Shown here: piece after piece, positions 1-8,164 of the stretch | Numbering within the stretch: position 1 is the first letter of the stretch | Layout: every line of letters starts with the position of its first letter | Origin: Clostridia bacterium | GTDB lineage: Bacteria; Bacillota; Clostridia; Christensenellales; Borkfalkiaceae | Reading direction: 5' to 3' | NCBI GenBank assembly: GCA_017463425.1 | Contig: JAFTPE010000004.1 | Location: 1-51,536, forward strand | Length of the DNA: 51,536 nucleotides | Position numbers and translations under genes: made by a program | Notes under the pieces: generated by a model | Databases searched by the model: none | Told to the model about the DNA's origin: nothing | Seen by the model: only the letters and a program-made list of their open reading frames with translations

Positions 1-133
1 AAGGTATAGAATTGGTAATGAATGAGCAAAATACTCTTGAGTTGCCGCCCAAGGGGTCACATAGAAATATTTCTTGATTATATTGGAATAATTTTCAAAA
101 AGTTTCGCAAAATACTATGGAACTACTTGACTA
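1..133. other. Unassigned sequence joined to a truncated spoVAD
   Basis: This stretch should encode the middle of SpoVAD if the operon were intact, but no frame continues the protein upstream of base 134; an in-frame TGA lies at 128-130. One frame is open from the window edge to a TGA at 75-77, ending in residues PPKGSHRNIS, and its family is not recognised. The base composition is more AT-rich than the genes that follow. It may be the edge of an inserted element, a deletion junction, or an assembly join; the sequence alone cannot decide. Confidence 0.5.
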
Positions 134-526
134 ATGTCCCCGGCGGCGGCTGATACGATTTTGACGCATCTTCGGGATACGGGTCGGGAAGAATCCTATT
201 ACGATTTGATTATTACGGGCGATTTGGGCGCGCTTGGCAGTCGTATCGTGAAAGATCTCACGTGGGAGAAAGGTGTGGATATGCAAAAAAATCACGTGGA
301 TTGCGGAGAAATCGTGTATAAAGTGATAGAGGACGAATTTCAAGGCGGCAGCGGCGCGGGTTGTAGCGCAGTCGTGTTCAATTCGTATATTATGGACAAA
401 TTGCGTAAAAAGGAATTGCGACGGGTTTTGTTGGTAGCAACAGGCGCGTTGTTGTCCACGGTATCTAGCGGACAGGGTGAAAGTATCCCTTGTATCGCCC
501 ATGCGGTGGCGATTGAAAATATATAA
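134..526 (+). CDS. spoVAD: Stage V sporulation protein AD, C-terminal fragment
   Basis: The 130 residues match the C-terminal third of SpoVAD, a thiolase-fold protein of the SpoVA channel that moves dipicolinic acid into the forespore and binds dipicolinate. Visible family landmarks are the PAAADTI segment at the start, DLIITGDLG near residue 24, a GGSGAGCSA segment near residue 71 and the closing GESIPCIAHAVAIE. Full-length family members are about 340 residues, so roughly the first 200 are missing. The ATG at 134 is an internal methionine of the family and has no ribosome binding site, so this is a remnant or a contig-end partial, not a short native gene. spoVAE follows 24 bases later, as in intact spoVA operons. 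Confidence 0.85.
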   Translation: MSPAAADTILTHLRDTGREESYYDLIITGDLGALGSRIVKDLTWEKGVDMQKNHVDCGEIVYKVIEDEFQGGSGAGCSAVVFNSYIMDKLRKKELRRVLLVATGALLSTVSSGQGESIPCIAHAVAIENI

Positions 527-550
527 AGAAACAGAGGTTTAAGGTGGAAA

Positions 551-934
551 ATGTTTGAACAGTATTTTGAAATTTTTTACGCTTTTGCAAAAGCGTTTGT
601 CGTTGGGGGCTTGATATGTATGATTGCGCAAGTGGTCATCAATTTAACCGATTTGACGGCAGGGAAAATTTTGGTTATGTTTATGCTAGCGGGGGTTGTG
701 TTACAGGGCTTGGGGTTGTATCAATACCTTGTGGATTTTGCAGGCGCAGGGGCAACCGTGCCTATCAGTGGATTTGGATATTTGTTGGCAAACGGAGCGA
801 TAAAAGGCGCGCAAAAAGGGTTGTTCGGCGCGTTTACGGGCGCGTTAAGTTCTGCGTCGGCAGGGGTGTCCGCCGCCGTCATCTTTTCATTTTTAATGGC
901 TATGATTTTCAAATCGAAAAGCAAGAAAAATTGA
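551..934 (+). CDS. spoVAE: Stage V sporulation protein AE (SpoVAE/SpoVAEb type)
   Basis: A 127-residue hydrophobic protein with about four membrane segments, matching the SpoVAC/SpoVAE family. These are inner forespore membrane parts of the dipicolinic acid channel, used for uptake during sporulation and release during germination. The N-terminal helix with GGLICMIAQ and the TDLTAGKILV turn at residues 34-43 are typical, as are the glycine-rich FGYLLANGAIKGA segment and the lysine-rich tail. It follows the spoVAD remnant at 24 bases and ends the operon before a hairpin terminator. Expression is expected in the forespore under SigG from a promoter outside the window. Confidence 0.9.
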   Translation: MFEQYFEIFYAFAKAFVVGGLICMIAQVVINLTDLTAGKILVMFMLAGVVLQGLGLYQYLVDFAGAGATVPISGFGYLLANGAIKGAQKGLFGAFTGALSSASAGVSAAVIFSFLMAMIFKSKSKKN

Positions 935-1001
935 GGAGTTTTAAAAGGAAAACACTTCAAAAATCGAGGCTTTATAAAATTTTAAATTGAATCCCTATGG
1001 G

Positions 1002-1028
1002 AAGAGCGAATAGACTTGCGCTTTTTTT
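1002..1028 (+). terminator. Intrinsic terminator of the spoVA operon
   Basis: AAGAGCG pairs with CGCTTTT across a ten-base loop and is followed by a run of T. It lies 68 bases after the spoVAE stop and just before the convergent amidase-like gene ends. Confidence 0.6.
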
Positions 1029-1040
1029 GAATGGGATTTT

Positions 1041-1541
1041 TTATATTCTTGCGCCAAGGATATGTATACAGCGTAACCGTTCAAAACGGTATGAAGTCAA
1101 CGGTCTGTTGAACGCGTCGTTAGAATGCGCGGCAAGCAGGGGCGTACCGCCTGAAAACCCGACGATTACGGGCGTATGATAAAAATCGCCCGTTTCCCGT
1201 CCAAATTGAACAAAATCACCGATTTCCATTTCGGTCAAAGAGGTTTCAACGGCAAACGGGCCGTTGCCTGTTCCGATAGGGAAAGCGGTGTTTTCAATTA
1301 GAAAACGATAAAAAAATTCTACCCCCGTCCAAGCGGCTGCGCGGTCAAATGACGAGCGGTAAAACCAACCGATATCGGGTGTAAAATTCATAACGTTGCA
1401 ACCTGCGAAAAGACATTGGGAGGCAAAATTTGTGCAATCGCCGCCTATCGAGCTGAAATCGTAATAGGCAGGATTGCGTGAAAACGCCCATTTTCTTGCG
1501 TAAGCCACCGCTGCGTTACGGTTGTATTCAATTTGTTTCAT
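1041..1541 (-). CDS. Amidase domain protein (Amidase_6 family)
   Basis: A 166-residue protein of the putative amidase domain family, related to NlpC/P60-like cysteine hydrolases. The diagnostic segment GGDCTNFASQC at residues 33-43 carries the presumed catalytic cysteine, the YNRNAAVAYARKWA segment at the N-terminus is standard, and a histidine in the YHTPVIVGF segment near residue 121 is the likely partner. Family members often act on cell wall or peptide bonds; many are secreted, but this one shows no signal peptide, so it would be cytoplasmic or enclosed in the mother cell. An AGGTG stretch precedes the start. It converges on the spoVA operon, and a sporulation role is only inference from position. 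Confidence 0.8.
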   Translation of the reverse strand: MKQIEYNRNAAVAYARKWAFSRNPAYYDFSSIGGDCTNFASQCLFAGCNVMNFTPDIGWFYRSSFDRAAAWTGVEFFYRFLIENTAFPIGTGNGPFAVETSLTEMEIGDFVQFGRETGDFYHTPVIVGFSGGTPLLAAHSNDAFNRPLTSYRFERLRCIHILGARI

Positions 1542-1723
1542 ACATCACCTAATATAAAAAATTAGCAAGACAAGTTGAAAGGGTATGAGATATAATACTA
1601 TCCATATATAATATGATTTTTCGTACAAAAAGCGTGCAAAAAGCATTTGGGGCATTTGAAAATAAAAATGACAGAAAATGAATATTTTTTGATTTAAAAA
1701 GAGGATTTATTTCATTTATTTTA

Positions 1724-1732
1724 TGCTATGAT
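1724..1732 (+). promoter_or_regulatory. Extended -10 promoter candidate for the MFS gene
   Basis: TGCTATGAT gives an extended -10 element (TGn plus TATGAT), 31 bases before the MFS start. No good -35 hexamer is seen at the usual distance, so the call is weak. Confidence 0.4.
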
Positions 1733-1763
1733 AATACGCGAATGAAAAAAAAGGAGATTGTTT

Positions 1764-3041
1764 ATGGAAACGGTTTTGGAAAAAGACGTTTATAAAACCA
1801 GCCGATTTTTATACATATTGGAGGCTGCGTTTGAATATTTTATTTCCATACTCGTCGGTGGGGCGTATTTGGCGAAAGTGTCCGCGGAAATTGGCTTATC
1901 GGACGGTTTGACGGGGATATTGACGTCGTTTGTATCGCTTGGCTGCGGATTTCAGATTATTGCAATTTTTCTTGCAAACAAGACGCCTGTAAAACGTTGG
2001 GTTACCCTATTACACAGTTTGAATCAGTTGTTTTTTGCGTTGATTTATCTTGTGCCGTTTATTCAAATTTCCAAGACGGGAAAAACGGTGTTGTTTATCC
2101 TTTTCCTCTTGGCAGGGCATATCATCAACAACGTTGTCAATTCTCCAAAACTGAATTGGTTTATGTCGTTGGTAGATGATCGTCAGCGCGGCAGATTTAC
2201 GGCGAATAAAGAAATTCTTTCCCTGCTTGGCGGTATGATATTCTCGTTTGTGGTCGGGGCGATCATTGACCATTTTGAGACGCTTGGCGACGTGAACAAC
2301 GCGTTTATTTTCTGCGGATTCGGTGTGTTGGGTTTGACGATTTTACATACGCTGACCTTGTTGTTTTCCAAAGAAAAACCTATAGAAAAAAAAGAAAAAG
2401 TTTCTATCAAACAGCAGTTGAAAGAACTTTTAAAAGACAGGGATTTGTTTAAAGTAATTTTGATTTCTGTGTTTTGGAATATATCGCATTACGTAGCGAC
2501 GCCGTTTTACGGTTCGTATCAAATCGGGGCGTTGGGCTTTTCTATGTCGTTCGTGGCAATTTTATCAGCATTGTACGCCGTTTTCCGTTCGTTATTTTCA
2601 CGCCCTATGGGAAAATACGCGGATAAATATTCGTTTGCGAAAATGTTGAATATTTGCTTTATTATTATGGTAGTGGCGTTTGCGATTAACACGTTCACCG
2701 TACCTGCAAACGGGAAGATTTTTTACACGGCGTATTATATTTTATACGCCATAGGTATGGCGGGTATTAACAGCGGTGAAATGAATCTTATTTACGATTG
2801 CGTGGACAGAGAAAAACGTGTGGGTGCGTTGGCGTTGAAGAGTACGCTTTCCGGCTTTGCGGGATTTTTCACGACGCTACTCGTCAGTCCGTTGGTGGAT
2901 AAAATACAGGCAAACGGCAATACGTTTTTAGGTTTAAACGTGTATGCGCAACAGGTGGTGTCCGCGCTTGCAATGATTTTGACGTTGGCGTTGTTGATTT
3001 ATCTCAACACCGTCGTTAGAAAAGTGCAAAGGAAAAATTAA
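1764..3041 (+). CDS. MFS transporter
   Basis: A membrane protein of about 425 residues with roughly twelve hydrophobic segments in two halves separated by a lysine-rich loop near residues 205-225 (EKPIEKKEKVSIKQQLKELL). This is the layout of major facilitator superfamily carriers. The segment DDRQRGRFTANKE near residue 139 resembles the cytoplasmic loop 2-3 region of MFS proteins. The substrate cannot be told. The ATG at 1764 is preferred over a TTG at 1758 because an AAGGAGA lies at a normal distance. Its stop overlaps the end of the convergent AraC-type gene by a few bases, suggesting that regulator may control it, which is an inference from position. Confidence 0.8.
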   Translation: METVLEKDVYKTSRFLYILEAAFEYFISILVGGAYLAKVSAEIGLSDGLTGILTSFVSLGCGFQIIAIFLANKTPVKRWVTLLHSLNQLFFALIYLVPFIQISKTGKTVLFILFLLAGHIINNVVNSPKLNWFMSLVDDRQRGRFTANKEILSLLGGMIFSFVVGAIIDHFETLGDVNNAFIFCGFGVLGLTILHTLTLLFSKEKPIEKKEKVSIKQQLKELLKDRDLFKVILISVFWNISHYVATPFYGSYQIGALGFSMSFVAILSALYAVFRSLFSRPMGKYADKYSFAKMLNICFIIMVVAFAINTFTVPANGKIFYTAYYILYAIGMAGINSGEMNLIYDCVDREKRVGALALKSTLSGFAGFFTTLLVSPLVDKIQANGNTFLGLNVYAQQVVSALAMILTLALLIYLNTVVRKVQRKN

Positions 3042-3847
3042 AGATTTTGATACTGTTTCGGCGTCATAGAAAACCGTTTTTTAAACAGTCGAATGTAATT
3101 GGAATAATCGGAAAAGCCCGTTTGCATACACGCGGATAAAACGCTGTGTCCGCCTTTTAAGAGCTGTCTTGAATAAGCGAGCCGTTTGGTTTCCAAATAC
3201 AGCTTTGGCGAAGTGTGCAAATGTACACGGAACAATCTATGCAACGTGCTGGGGCTGATAAAATATTTTTCCGTAAAATAGTCAAGGTTTTGAATAGAGG
3301 CGAAATGTTCGTTGATGTCCGTTAAAATATTTTTTAACAATTCGGGAATAGGCTGTTGCGTCGTATGCTGAGAAAGATTTTCCCGATAAATATCCAACAA
3401 TTCCAAGGCGAGGTAAAACCGTTGATGACGGCGGTTTTCCTCGCTTGCTTTTTTTAATAAATCCAGCAATGCAAACAGGCGTTGTTTGTCTTGTTCTTTT
3501 GGAACAATAAGGTTGTTTTCGCCAAATCCTCGCGAGAGGAAATCGGAGAATAAAAAATCGTTAGAAACGTCAAACCAAAAACAGGCGTGTCTATGGACGG
3601 AATTTGTATTTAAAATGCAGTTGTGCATTTCGTTCGGTTTCGTAATCAATCCGTCGCCCGGGTTCAATTTATACAATTTGGATTCGACCATAAACGATAC
3701 GTCGCCATCAAGCAATACGTACAGCTCCATTCTGTCGTGCAAATGCGGAGGAAATACTTTTGCCTGATACGATACGTTTTCTTTTGAGAAATAGTATTCC
3801 GTTTCAAACATAGAAACGGTAGGATACGTCCATTGATAAGACGCCAT
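3038..3847 (-). CDS. AraC-family transcriptional regulator
   Basis: A protein of about 269 residues with an N-terminal cupin-like sensor domain (HLHDRMELYVLLDGD, then LNPGDGLITKPNEMH) and a C-terminal AraC double helix-turn-helix of about 100 residues. The second helix-turn-helix carries the family signature as TGFSDYSNYIRLFKKRFSMTP near the C-terminus. The cupin part suggests binding of a small ligand such as a sugar. The start at 3847 (MASYQW) is chosen because a perfect AAGGAGG precedes it; an upstream ATG at 3877 would put that site inside the gene. The neighbour on the opposite strand is the MFS transporter, a plausible target. Confidence 0.88.
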   Translation of the reverse strand: MASYQWTYPTVSMFETEYYFSKENVSYQAKVFPPHLHDRMELYVLLDGDVSFMVESKLYKLNPGDGLITKPNEMHNCILNTNSVHRHACFWFDVSNDFLFSDFLSRGFGENNLIVPKEQDKQRLFALLDLLKKASEENRRHQRFYLALELLDIYRENLSQHTTQQPIPELLKNILTDINEHFASIQNLDYFTEKYFISPSTLHRLFRVHLHTSPKLYLETKRLAYSRQLLKGGHSVLSACMQTGFSDYSNYIRLFKKRFSMTPKQYQNL

Positions 3848-4019
3848 AACAGTCGCCTCCTTATAAGGATAATACAAAGTATGATAATATTATAAATCAA
3901 ATCGATTCAAAAAGTCAAGATTTTTCAAGTTTTTAAAGAAAATATGGGGGGATAAGGAGAGCTTTATTCTCTCAGTAGATATTTTTTTTATTCATAGCAA
4001 CATTTTTACAGCGCAATAA

Positions 4020-4048
4020 TTGACTTTTATTAGGGGTTGTGATATAAT
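4020..4048 (+). promoter_or_regulatory. Sigma-A promoter of the aromatic acid operon
   Basis: TTGACT at 4020-4025 and TATAAT at 4043-4048 are separated by 17 bases, with an extended TG two bases before the -10. It lies just upstream of the thioesterase gene and is the only strong promoter seen before the run of genes to 9916. Confidence 0.8.
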
Positions 4049-4074
4049 ATACGATAATATTAAATAATGAAAGA

Positions 4075-4503
4075 GTGTCAAGAAAAATGGACGAACAAGA
4101 AAAGATTCGTATAGAACAAGCGAAACGCTTTTTTGACGCCGACGAATACGTGAAATTGTCGGGGATAGAGATTGTGGGATTGACGGAAAAAAGCGCTGTT
4201 GTGTCTGCGAAAATCGATAAAAAACACCTGAACGCCAACGGGTTTGTGCAAGGCGGAATGTTGTATACTTTGGCGGATTTTGCGTTTGCGGTGTTGGCGA
4301 ACTTTTTACATCCGATAACGGTAACGCAATGCGGACATATCAATTATATCCGCGCGGCAAACGCCACGTGTTTGACAGCGACGGCAACGGAAACCGCGCG
4401 CGCAGGGCATAATACCCTCAGCGAAGTGGTGATTACGGACGAAAATGAAACAATCGTTTGCGTTTGTAATTTTAACGGCTTTATCAAAGAAATAAAAAAG
4501 TAA
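4075..4503 (+). CDS. Hotdog-fold acyl-CoA thioesterase (PaaI-like)
   Basis: A 142-residue protein of the PaaI/YbgC-like hotdog family. The core shows the substrate-binding helix segment as NANGFVQGGMLYTLADFAFA around residues 48-67, and the closing strand pattern SEVVITDENETIVCVCNFNGF. Such enzymes hydrolyse aryl- or acyl-CoA thioesters. As the first gene of an operon with phenylacetate-CoA ligases and indolepyruvate oxidoreductase, it would release arylacetates from arylacetyl-CoA. The start is uncertain: GTG at 4075 or ATG at 4087, neither with a strong ribosome binding site. Confidence 0.8.
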   Translation: MSRKMDEQEKIRIEQAKRFFDADEYVKLSGIEIVGLTEKSAVVSAKIDKKHLNANGFVQGGMLYTLADFAFAVLANFLHPITVTQCGHINYIRAANATCLTATATETARAGHNTLSEVVITDENETIVCVCNFNGFIKEIKK

Positions 4504-4527
4504 GAAAGATAAAAACATAAGGAGCAA

Positions 4528-5832
4528 ATGAAAATGATTTACGACGTAAAAACAGAAACAATGTCCAGAGAAGAAATGGAGGCGTTGCAATTAAAGCGTC
4601 TGCAAGAAATCGTTGCGTACGCCTATGAAAACGTACCCTTTTATAAAAAGAAATACGACGAGGCGGGCGTAAAGCCTTCGGATATTCAGACGTTGAAAGA
4701 TATAGAAAAATTGCCGTTCGTAACCAAGGCGGATCTTAGAGAAAATTATCCCTACGGCATGTTGTCCGTGCCTTTGTCGGAAATTTCCCGTATTCACGCG
4801 TCTAGCGGAACGAGTGGCAAACCCACCGTCGTGGCGTACACCGACGAGGATATGGAAGTGTGGACGGAATGTGTCGCTCGTTTGGTTGCGGCTGGCGGCG
4901 GTAAAAAGGACGATATCGTACAAATTTGTTTCGGTTACGGTTTGTTTACGGGCGCGTTGGGCTTGCACCAAGGCTGGGAACGTATCGGCGCGGCGGTGAT
5001 TCCTGCGTCTACGGGCAATACCGAACGTCAGTTGATGTTGATGAAAGATTTGAAAACTACGGCAATCGTATCTACGCCGTCGTATGCGTTGCATTTGGCG
5101 GAAGAAATGGAACGTTTGGGATACAAACCCGAAGATTTCAATTTGCGTGTGGGTATGTTCGGCAGTGAGGCAAGCTCGGAAGAAATGCACGCGGAAATTG
5201 CAAGAAAATTGCACTTGTTCCCGACGGATAATTACGGTTTGAGCGAACTGATCGGACCGGGCGTTTCGGGGGAATGTGAATGTAAATGCGGTATGCACAT
5301 CAACGAAGACCATTTCTATGCGGAATTGTTAGACCCCAACGATTTTCACGCTTTGCCTGACGGAGAATACGGCGAGTTGGTATTGACGGCTTTGACGAAA
5401 AAATCAATGCCTATGATTCGTTATCGTACGAAAGATATCACGAAAATCGATTCTACGCCCTGCGCTTGTGGAAGAACGACCAAACGTATGGCGAAATTGA
5501 AAGGCAGAACGGACGATATGTTGGTTGTAAAGGGTGTAAACGTATTCCCTTCGCAAATAGAGGGCGTGTTGTTATCGTTCAAAGAAATTGGCAGCTCGTA
5601 CGAAATCGTCGTTACGCGTGAAAATTACAAGGACAATCTGGAAGTAAAAGTGGAAGTAATCGAAGACAGTATCGTTGGGGATTACGGTAAATTGGAAAAA
5701 TTGGCGGACGATATTAAAAAAGCCCTTAGAACGGTGTTGCAAATCGACGTAAAAGTTCGTCTTGTCGAACATATGTCGTTGAAACGTTACGAGGGCAAAG
5801 CAAAACGAGTTGTGGACCTTAGAAAATATTAA
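4528..5832 (+). CDS. paaK: Phenylacetate--CoA ligase (first copy)
   Basis: A 434-residue adenylate-forming enzyme of the PaaK family. It converts arylacetate, ATP and CoA to arylacetyl-CoA, or runs in reverse to gain ATP. The phosphate-binding loop reads SSGTSGKPTV near residue 92, the adenine region DNYGLSELIGPG near residue 233, and the motif MIRYRTKD leads to the hinge near residue 298; the C-terminal domain carries KGRTDDMLVVKGVNVFPSQIE and the catalytic lysine within YEGKAKRV close to the end. Length is normal for the family. It sits directly before iorA. In archaea and clostridia such pairs act in aromatic amino acid degradation through the 2-oxo acid. Confidence 0.92.
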   Translation: MKMIYDVKTETMSREEMEALQLKRLQEIVAYAYENVPFYKKKYDEAGVKPSDIQTLKDIEKLPFVTKADLRENYPYGMLSVPLSEISRIHASSGTSGKPTVVAYTDEDMEVWTECVARLVAAGGGKKDDIVQICFGYGLFTGALGLHQGWERIGAAVIPASTGNTERQLMLMKDLKTTAIVSTPSYALHLAEEMERLGYKPEDFNLRVGMFGSEASSEEMHAEIARKLHLFPTDNYGLSELIGPGVSGECECKCGMHINEDHFYAELLDPNDFHALPDGEYGELVLTALTKKSMPMIRYRTKDITKIDSTPCACGRTTKRMAKLKGRTDDMLVVKGVNVFPSQIEGVLLSFKEIGSSYEIVVTRENYKDNLEVKVEVIEDSIVGDYGKLEKLADDIKKALRTVLQIDVKVRLVEHMSLKRYEGKAKRVVDLRKY

Positions 5833-5849
5833 TAAAAGAGAGAATACTT

Positions 5850-7559
5850 ATGAAAGAATTAATGCTTACAAATCAAGCAATAGCGCGGGGCGCGTATGAG
5901 GCAGGCGTTCGGGTTTTGTCTGCTTATCCTGGTACGCCCAGCACGGAAATTGCGGAAAATTTTGCCAAGTTTGACGGCATTTACGCCGAATGGGCGCCCA
6001 ATGAAAAAGTGGCGGTAGAGGTTGCTGTTGGCGCGGCTGTTGCCGGCGCAAGAGCTATGGCGTGTATGAAACACGTTGGTTTAAACGTTGCGGCTGACCC
6101 GTTGTTTACGGCTGCGTATACGGGCGTAAACGGCGGTTTGGTAATCGTCGTTGCAGATGACCCTGGAATGCACTCTTCGCAAAACGAACAGGATTCGAGA
6201 TATTACGCGCGTAGCGCGCACGTGCCTATGTTAGAGCCTTCTGACGCGAGCGAGGCGAAAGAGTTTGTAAAACTCGCGTACGAACTTAGTGAAAAATTTG
6301 ATACGCCCGTGCTGCTTAGAGAAACCACGCGCGTGGCACATTCGCACGGGTTTGTGGAACTTGGCGAGAGAGAAGAACAAGAAATAAAGGCGTATGAAAA
6401 ATCTCCTCAAAAATACGTTATGATGCCGGCAAACGCGATCAAACGGCACGTAACGGTGGAGGCAAGGGATAAGGAATTGGGCGAATACGTCAGTACGTTG
6501 ACGGAAATCAATCGCGAAGAATTGACGAATGAAAACGAAATCGGTATCGTATGTTCGGGCGTGGTATATCAATACGTCAAAGAGGCGTTGCCCAACGCCA
6601 ACGTTTTCAAAATCGGTACGGTATATCCGTTGCCTATGACTGCGTTAAAAGCGTTTGCGAAAAAAGTGAAAGAAGTAATCGTTATCGAGGAGTTAGAACC
6701 TTATATCGAAGACGCAATGAAAGCCGCTGGGATTGATTGCAAAGGCAAGGAATTGTTCTCTTTGCAAGGCGAACTCTCCGTGGTAAAAATATTGGAAAAA
6801 TTTGGCGGAGCGAGCGTTCCGACGGCAGAAAGCGTACCTGCCCGTCCTCCTGTAATGTGCGCAGGCTGTCCTCACCGCGGCGTATTTTACGTACTTGGCA
6901 AACTCGGTTTGACGGTGAATGGGGATATCGGTTGTTATACGCTTGGCGCGGTTGCGCCGTTGTCGGCTGTGGATACTTGCGTTTGTATGGGCGCGTCTAT
7001 CGGTATGGCACACGGCTTTAAAAAGGCGACGAACGGGGAAAGTAAAAACGTTGCGGTAATCGGCGATTCGACGTTTTTACATAGTGGCGTTACGGGGCTT
7101 ATCAACGCGGTATACAATCAGAGCGGTATTACGCTGTTGATTTTGGATAATTCCACGACGGGTATGACGGGGCATCAGCAACACCCTGCGACGGGAAAGA
7201 ACTTGCTTGGACAACCTGCGCCCGTGGTGTGCTTAGACGAACTTTGCAAGGCTTGCGGTGTAAAAGACCTTGCGATTGTGGACGCGTACGACGTGAAAGC
7301 GGTGGAAACGGCGGTGAAAAACGCGATCGCCTCGCCCGAAGTCAGCGTGATTATCGCGCAACGGCCTTGCGTATTGTTGGATAAATCGGCAAAACCCAAG
7401 GTAAAAGTAGAGAATTGTCGCAAATGCGGAAAATGTATGAAACTCGGTTGCCCTGCCATTAGCAAAACGGAAAACGGAATCGTAATCGATACGAATCAAT
7501 GCGTGGGTTGCGAAGTGTGCATACAGGTTTGCCCGTTTCATTGTATTGAAAAGGCGTGA
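5850..7559 (+). CDS. iorA: Indolepyruvate ferredoxin oxidoreductase, alpha subunit
   Basis: A 569-residue subunit of IorAB, which oxidatively decarboxylates aryl pyruvates (indolepyruvate, phenylpyruvate, hydroxyphenylpyruvate) to arylacetyl-CoA and reduces ferredoxin. The N-terminal pyrimidine-binding domain has SAYPGTPSTEI and a glutamate-containing EKVAVEVAVGAA segment. The thiamine diphosphate domain shows CAGCPHRG near residue 340, GDIGCYTLG, and GDSTFLHSG followed by LDNSTTGMTGHQ. The C-terminus has two 4Fe-4S ferredoxin motifs, CRKCGKC-x4-CP and CVGCEVC-x3-CP. It is soluble. The beta subunit gene follows 15 bases later. Confidence 0.95.
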   Translation: MKELMLTNQAIARGAYEAGVRVLSAYPGTPSTEIAENFAKFDGIYAEWAPNEKVAVEVAVGAAVAGARAMACMKHVGLNVAADPLFTAAYTGVNGGLVIVVADDPGMHSSQNEQDSRYYARSAHVPMLEPSDASEAKEFVKLAYELSEKFDTPVLLRETTRVAHSHGFVELGEREEQEIKAYEKSPQKYVMMPANAIKRHVTVEARDKELGEYVSTLTEINREELTNENEIGIVCSGVVYQYVKEALPNANVFKIGTVYPLPMTALKAFAKKVKEVIVIEELEPYIEDAMKAAGIDCKGKELFSLQGELSVVKILEKFGGASVPTAESVPARPPVMCAGCPHRGVFYVLGKLGLTVNGDIGCYTLGAVAPLSAVDTCVCMGASIGMAHGFKKATNGESKNVAVIGDSTFLHSGVTGLINAVYNQSGITLLILDNSTTGMTGHQQHPATGKNLLGQPAPVVCLDELCKACGVKDLAIVDAYDVKAVETAVKNAIASPEVSVIIAQRPCVLLDKSAKPKVKVENCRKCGKCMKLGCPAISKTENGIVIDTNQCVGCEVCIQVCPFHCIEKA

Positions 7560-7574
7560 GGAGGTAATGGCGAT

Positions 7575-8144
7575 ATGATGAATATATTAATTGCAGGCGT
7601 TGGCGGTCAAGGTACGCTCCTTGCCAGCCGAGTTCTTGGAAGATACGCGCTCCTTAGCGGAAAGGATTGTAAATTGAGCGAAATCCATGGTATGAGTCAG
7701 CGTGGCGGTAGCGTCGTAACGCATGCGAGAATCGGGGATAAAATACACTCTCCCGTTATTTGGGAGGGTGGCGCGGATATGATTATTGCGTTTGAGGCAT
7801 TGGAGGCAATGCGCGCAAAACATTATCTGAAAAAAGGCGGTATATTGCTGGTGAATGAGGAGGAAATTTTGCCTATGCCTTGTATTATGGGCGCGGCGAC
7901 GTATCCTGCGGATATTCAATCGGCGTTAAAGTCGGAAATTGAAAACACGTATTTTATCAAAGCGCAAGAAATTGCAACGGAGGCAGGCAGCGCGAAAGCA
8001 ACCAACGTGGTAATGCTCGGTTGTCTTTGCAAGTTGTTCGGGTTTGATAAAGCGTTGATGCAACAAGCGGTTGCGGAATGTGTTCCTGAAAAGTTTAGAG
8101 AATTGAATTTGAAAGCGTTTGAGCTTGGGTTTCAACGCGTTTAA
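7575..8144 (+). CDS. iorB: Indolepyruvate ferredoxin oxidoreductase, beta subunit
   Basis: A 189-residue gamma-domain-type subunit of 2-oxo acid:ferredoxin oxidoreductases. The N-terminal GVGGQGTLLASRVLG loop and the SEIHGMSQRGGSVVTHAR segment are standard for IorB and bind the CoA or interact with the alpha subunit. The length is usual. It completes the IorAB enzyme with the preceding gene. Two ATGs in tandem at 7575 and 7578 both fit the upstream GAGGTAATGG region. A second CoA ligase begins 20 bases after its stop. Confidence 0.94.
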   Translation: MMNILIAGVGGQGTLLASRVLGRYALLSGKDCKLSEIHGMSQRGGSVVTHARIGDKIHSPVIWEGGADMIIAFEALEAMRAKHYLKKGGILLVNEEEILPMPCIMGAATYPADIQSALKSEIENTYFIKAQEIATEAGSAKATNVVMLGCLCKLFGFDKALMQQAVAECVPEKFRELNLKAFELGFQRV

Positions 8145-8164
8145 AAGGATATAGGTATAAAATT

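Noticed and set aside
4591..5313. Long antisense frame opposite the first paaK.
   Set aside because: It mirrors the codon pattern of paaK, lacks a ribosome site and has no recognisable domain; it is a shadow of the real gene.
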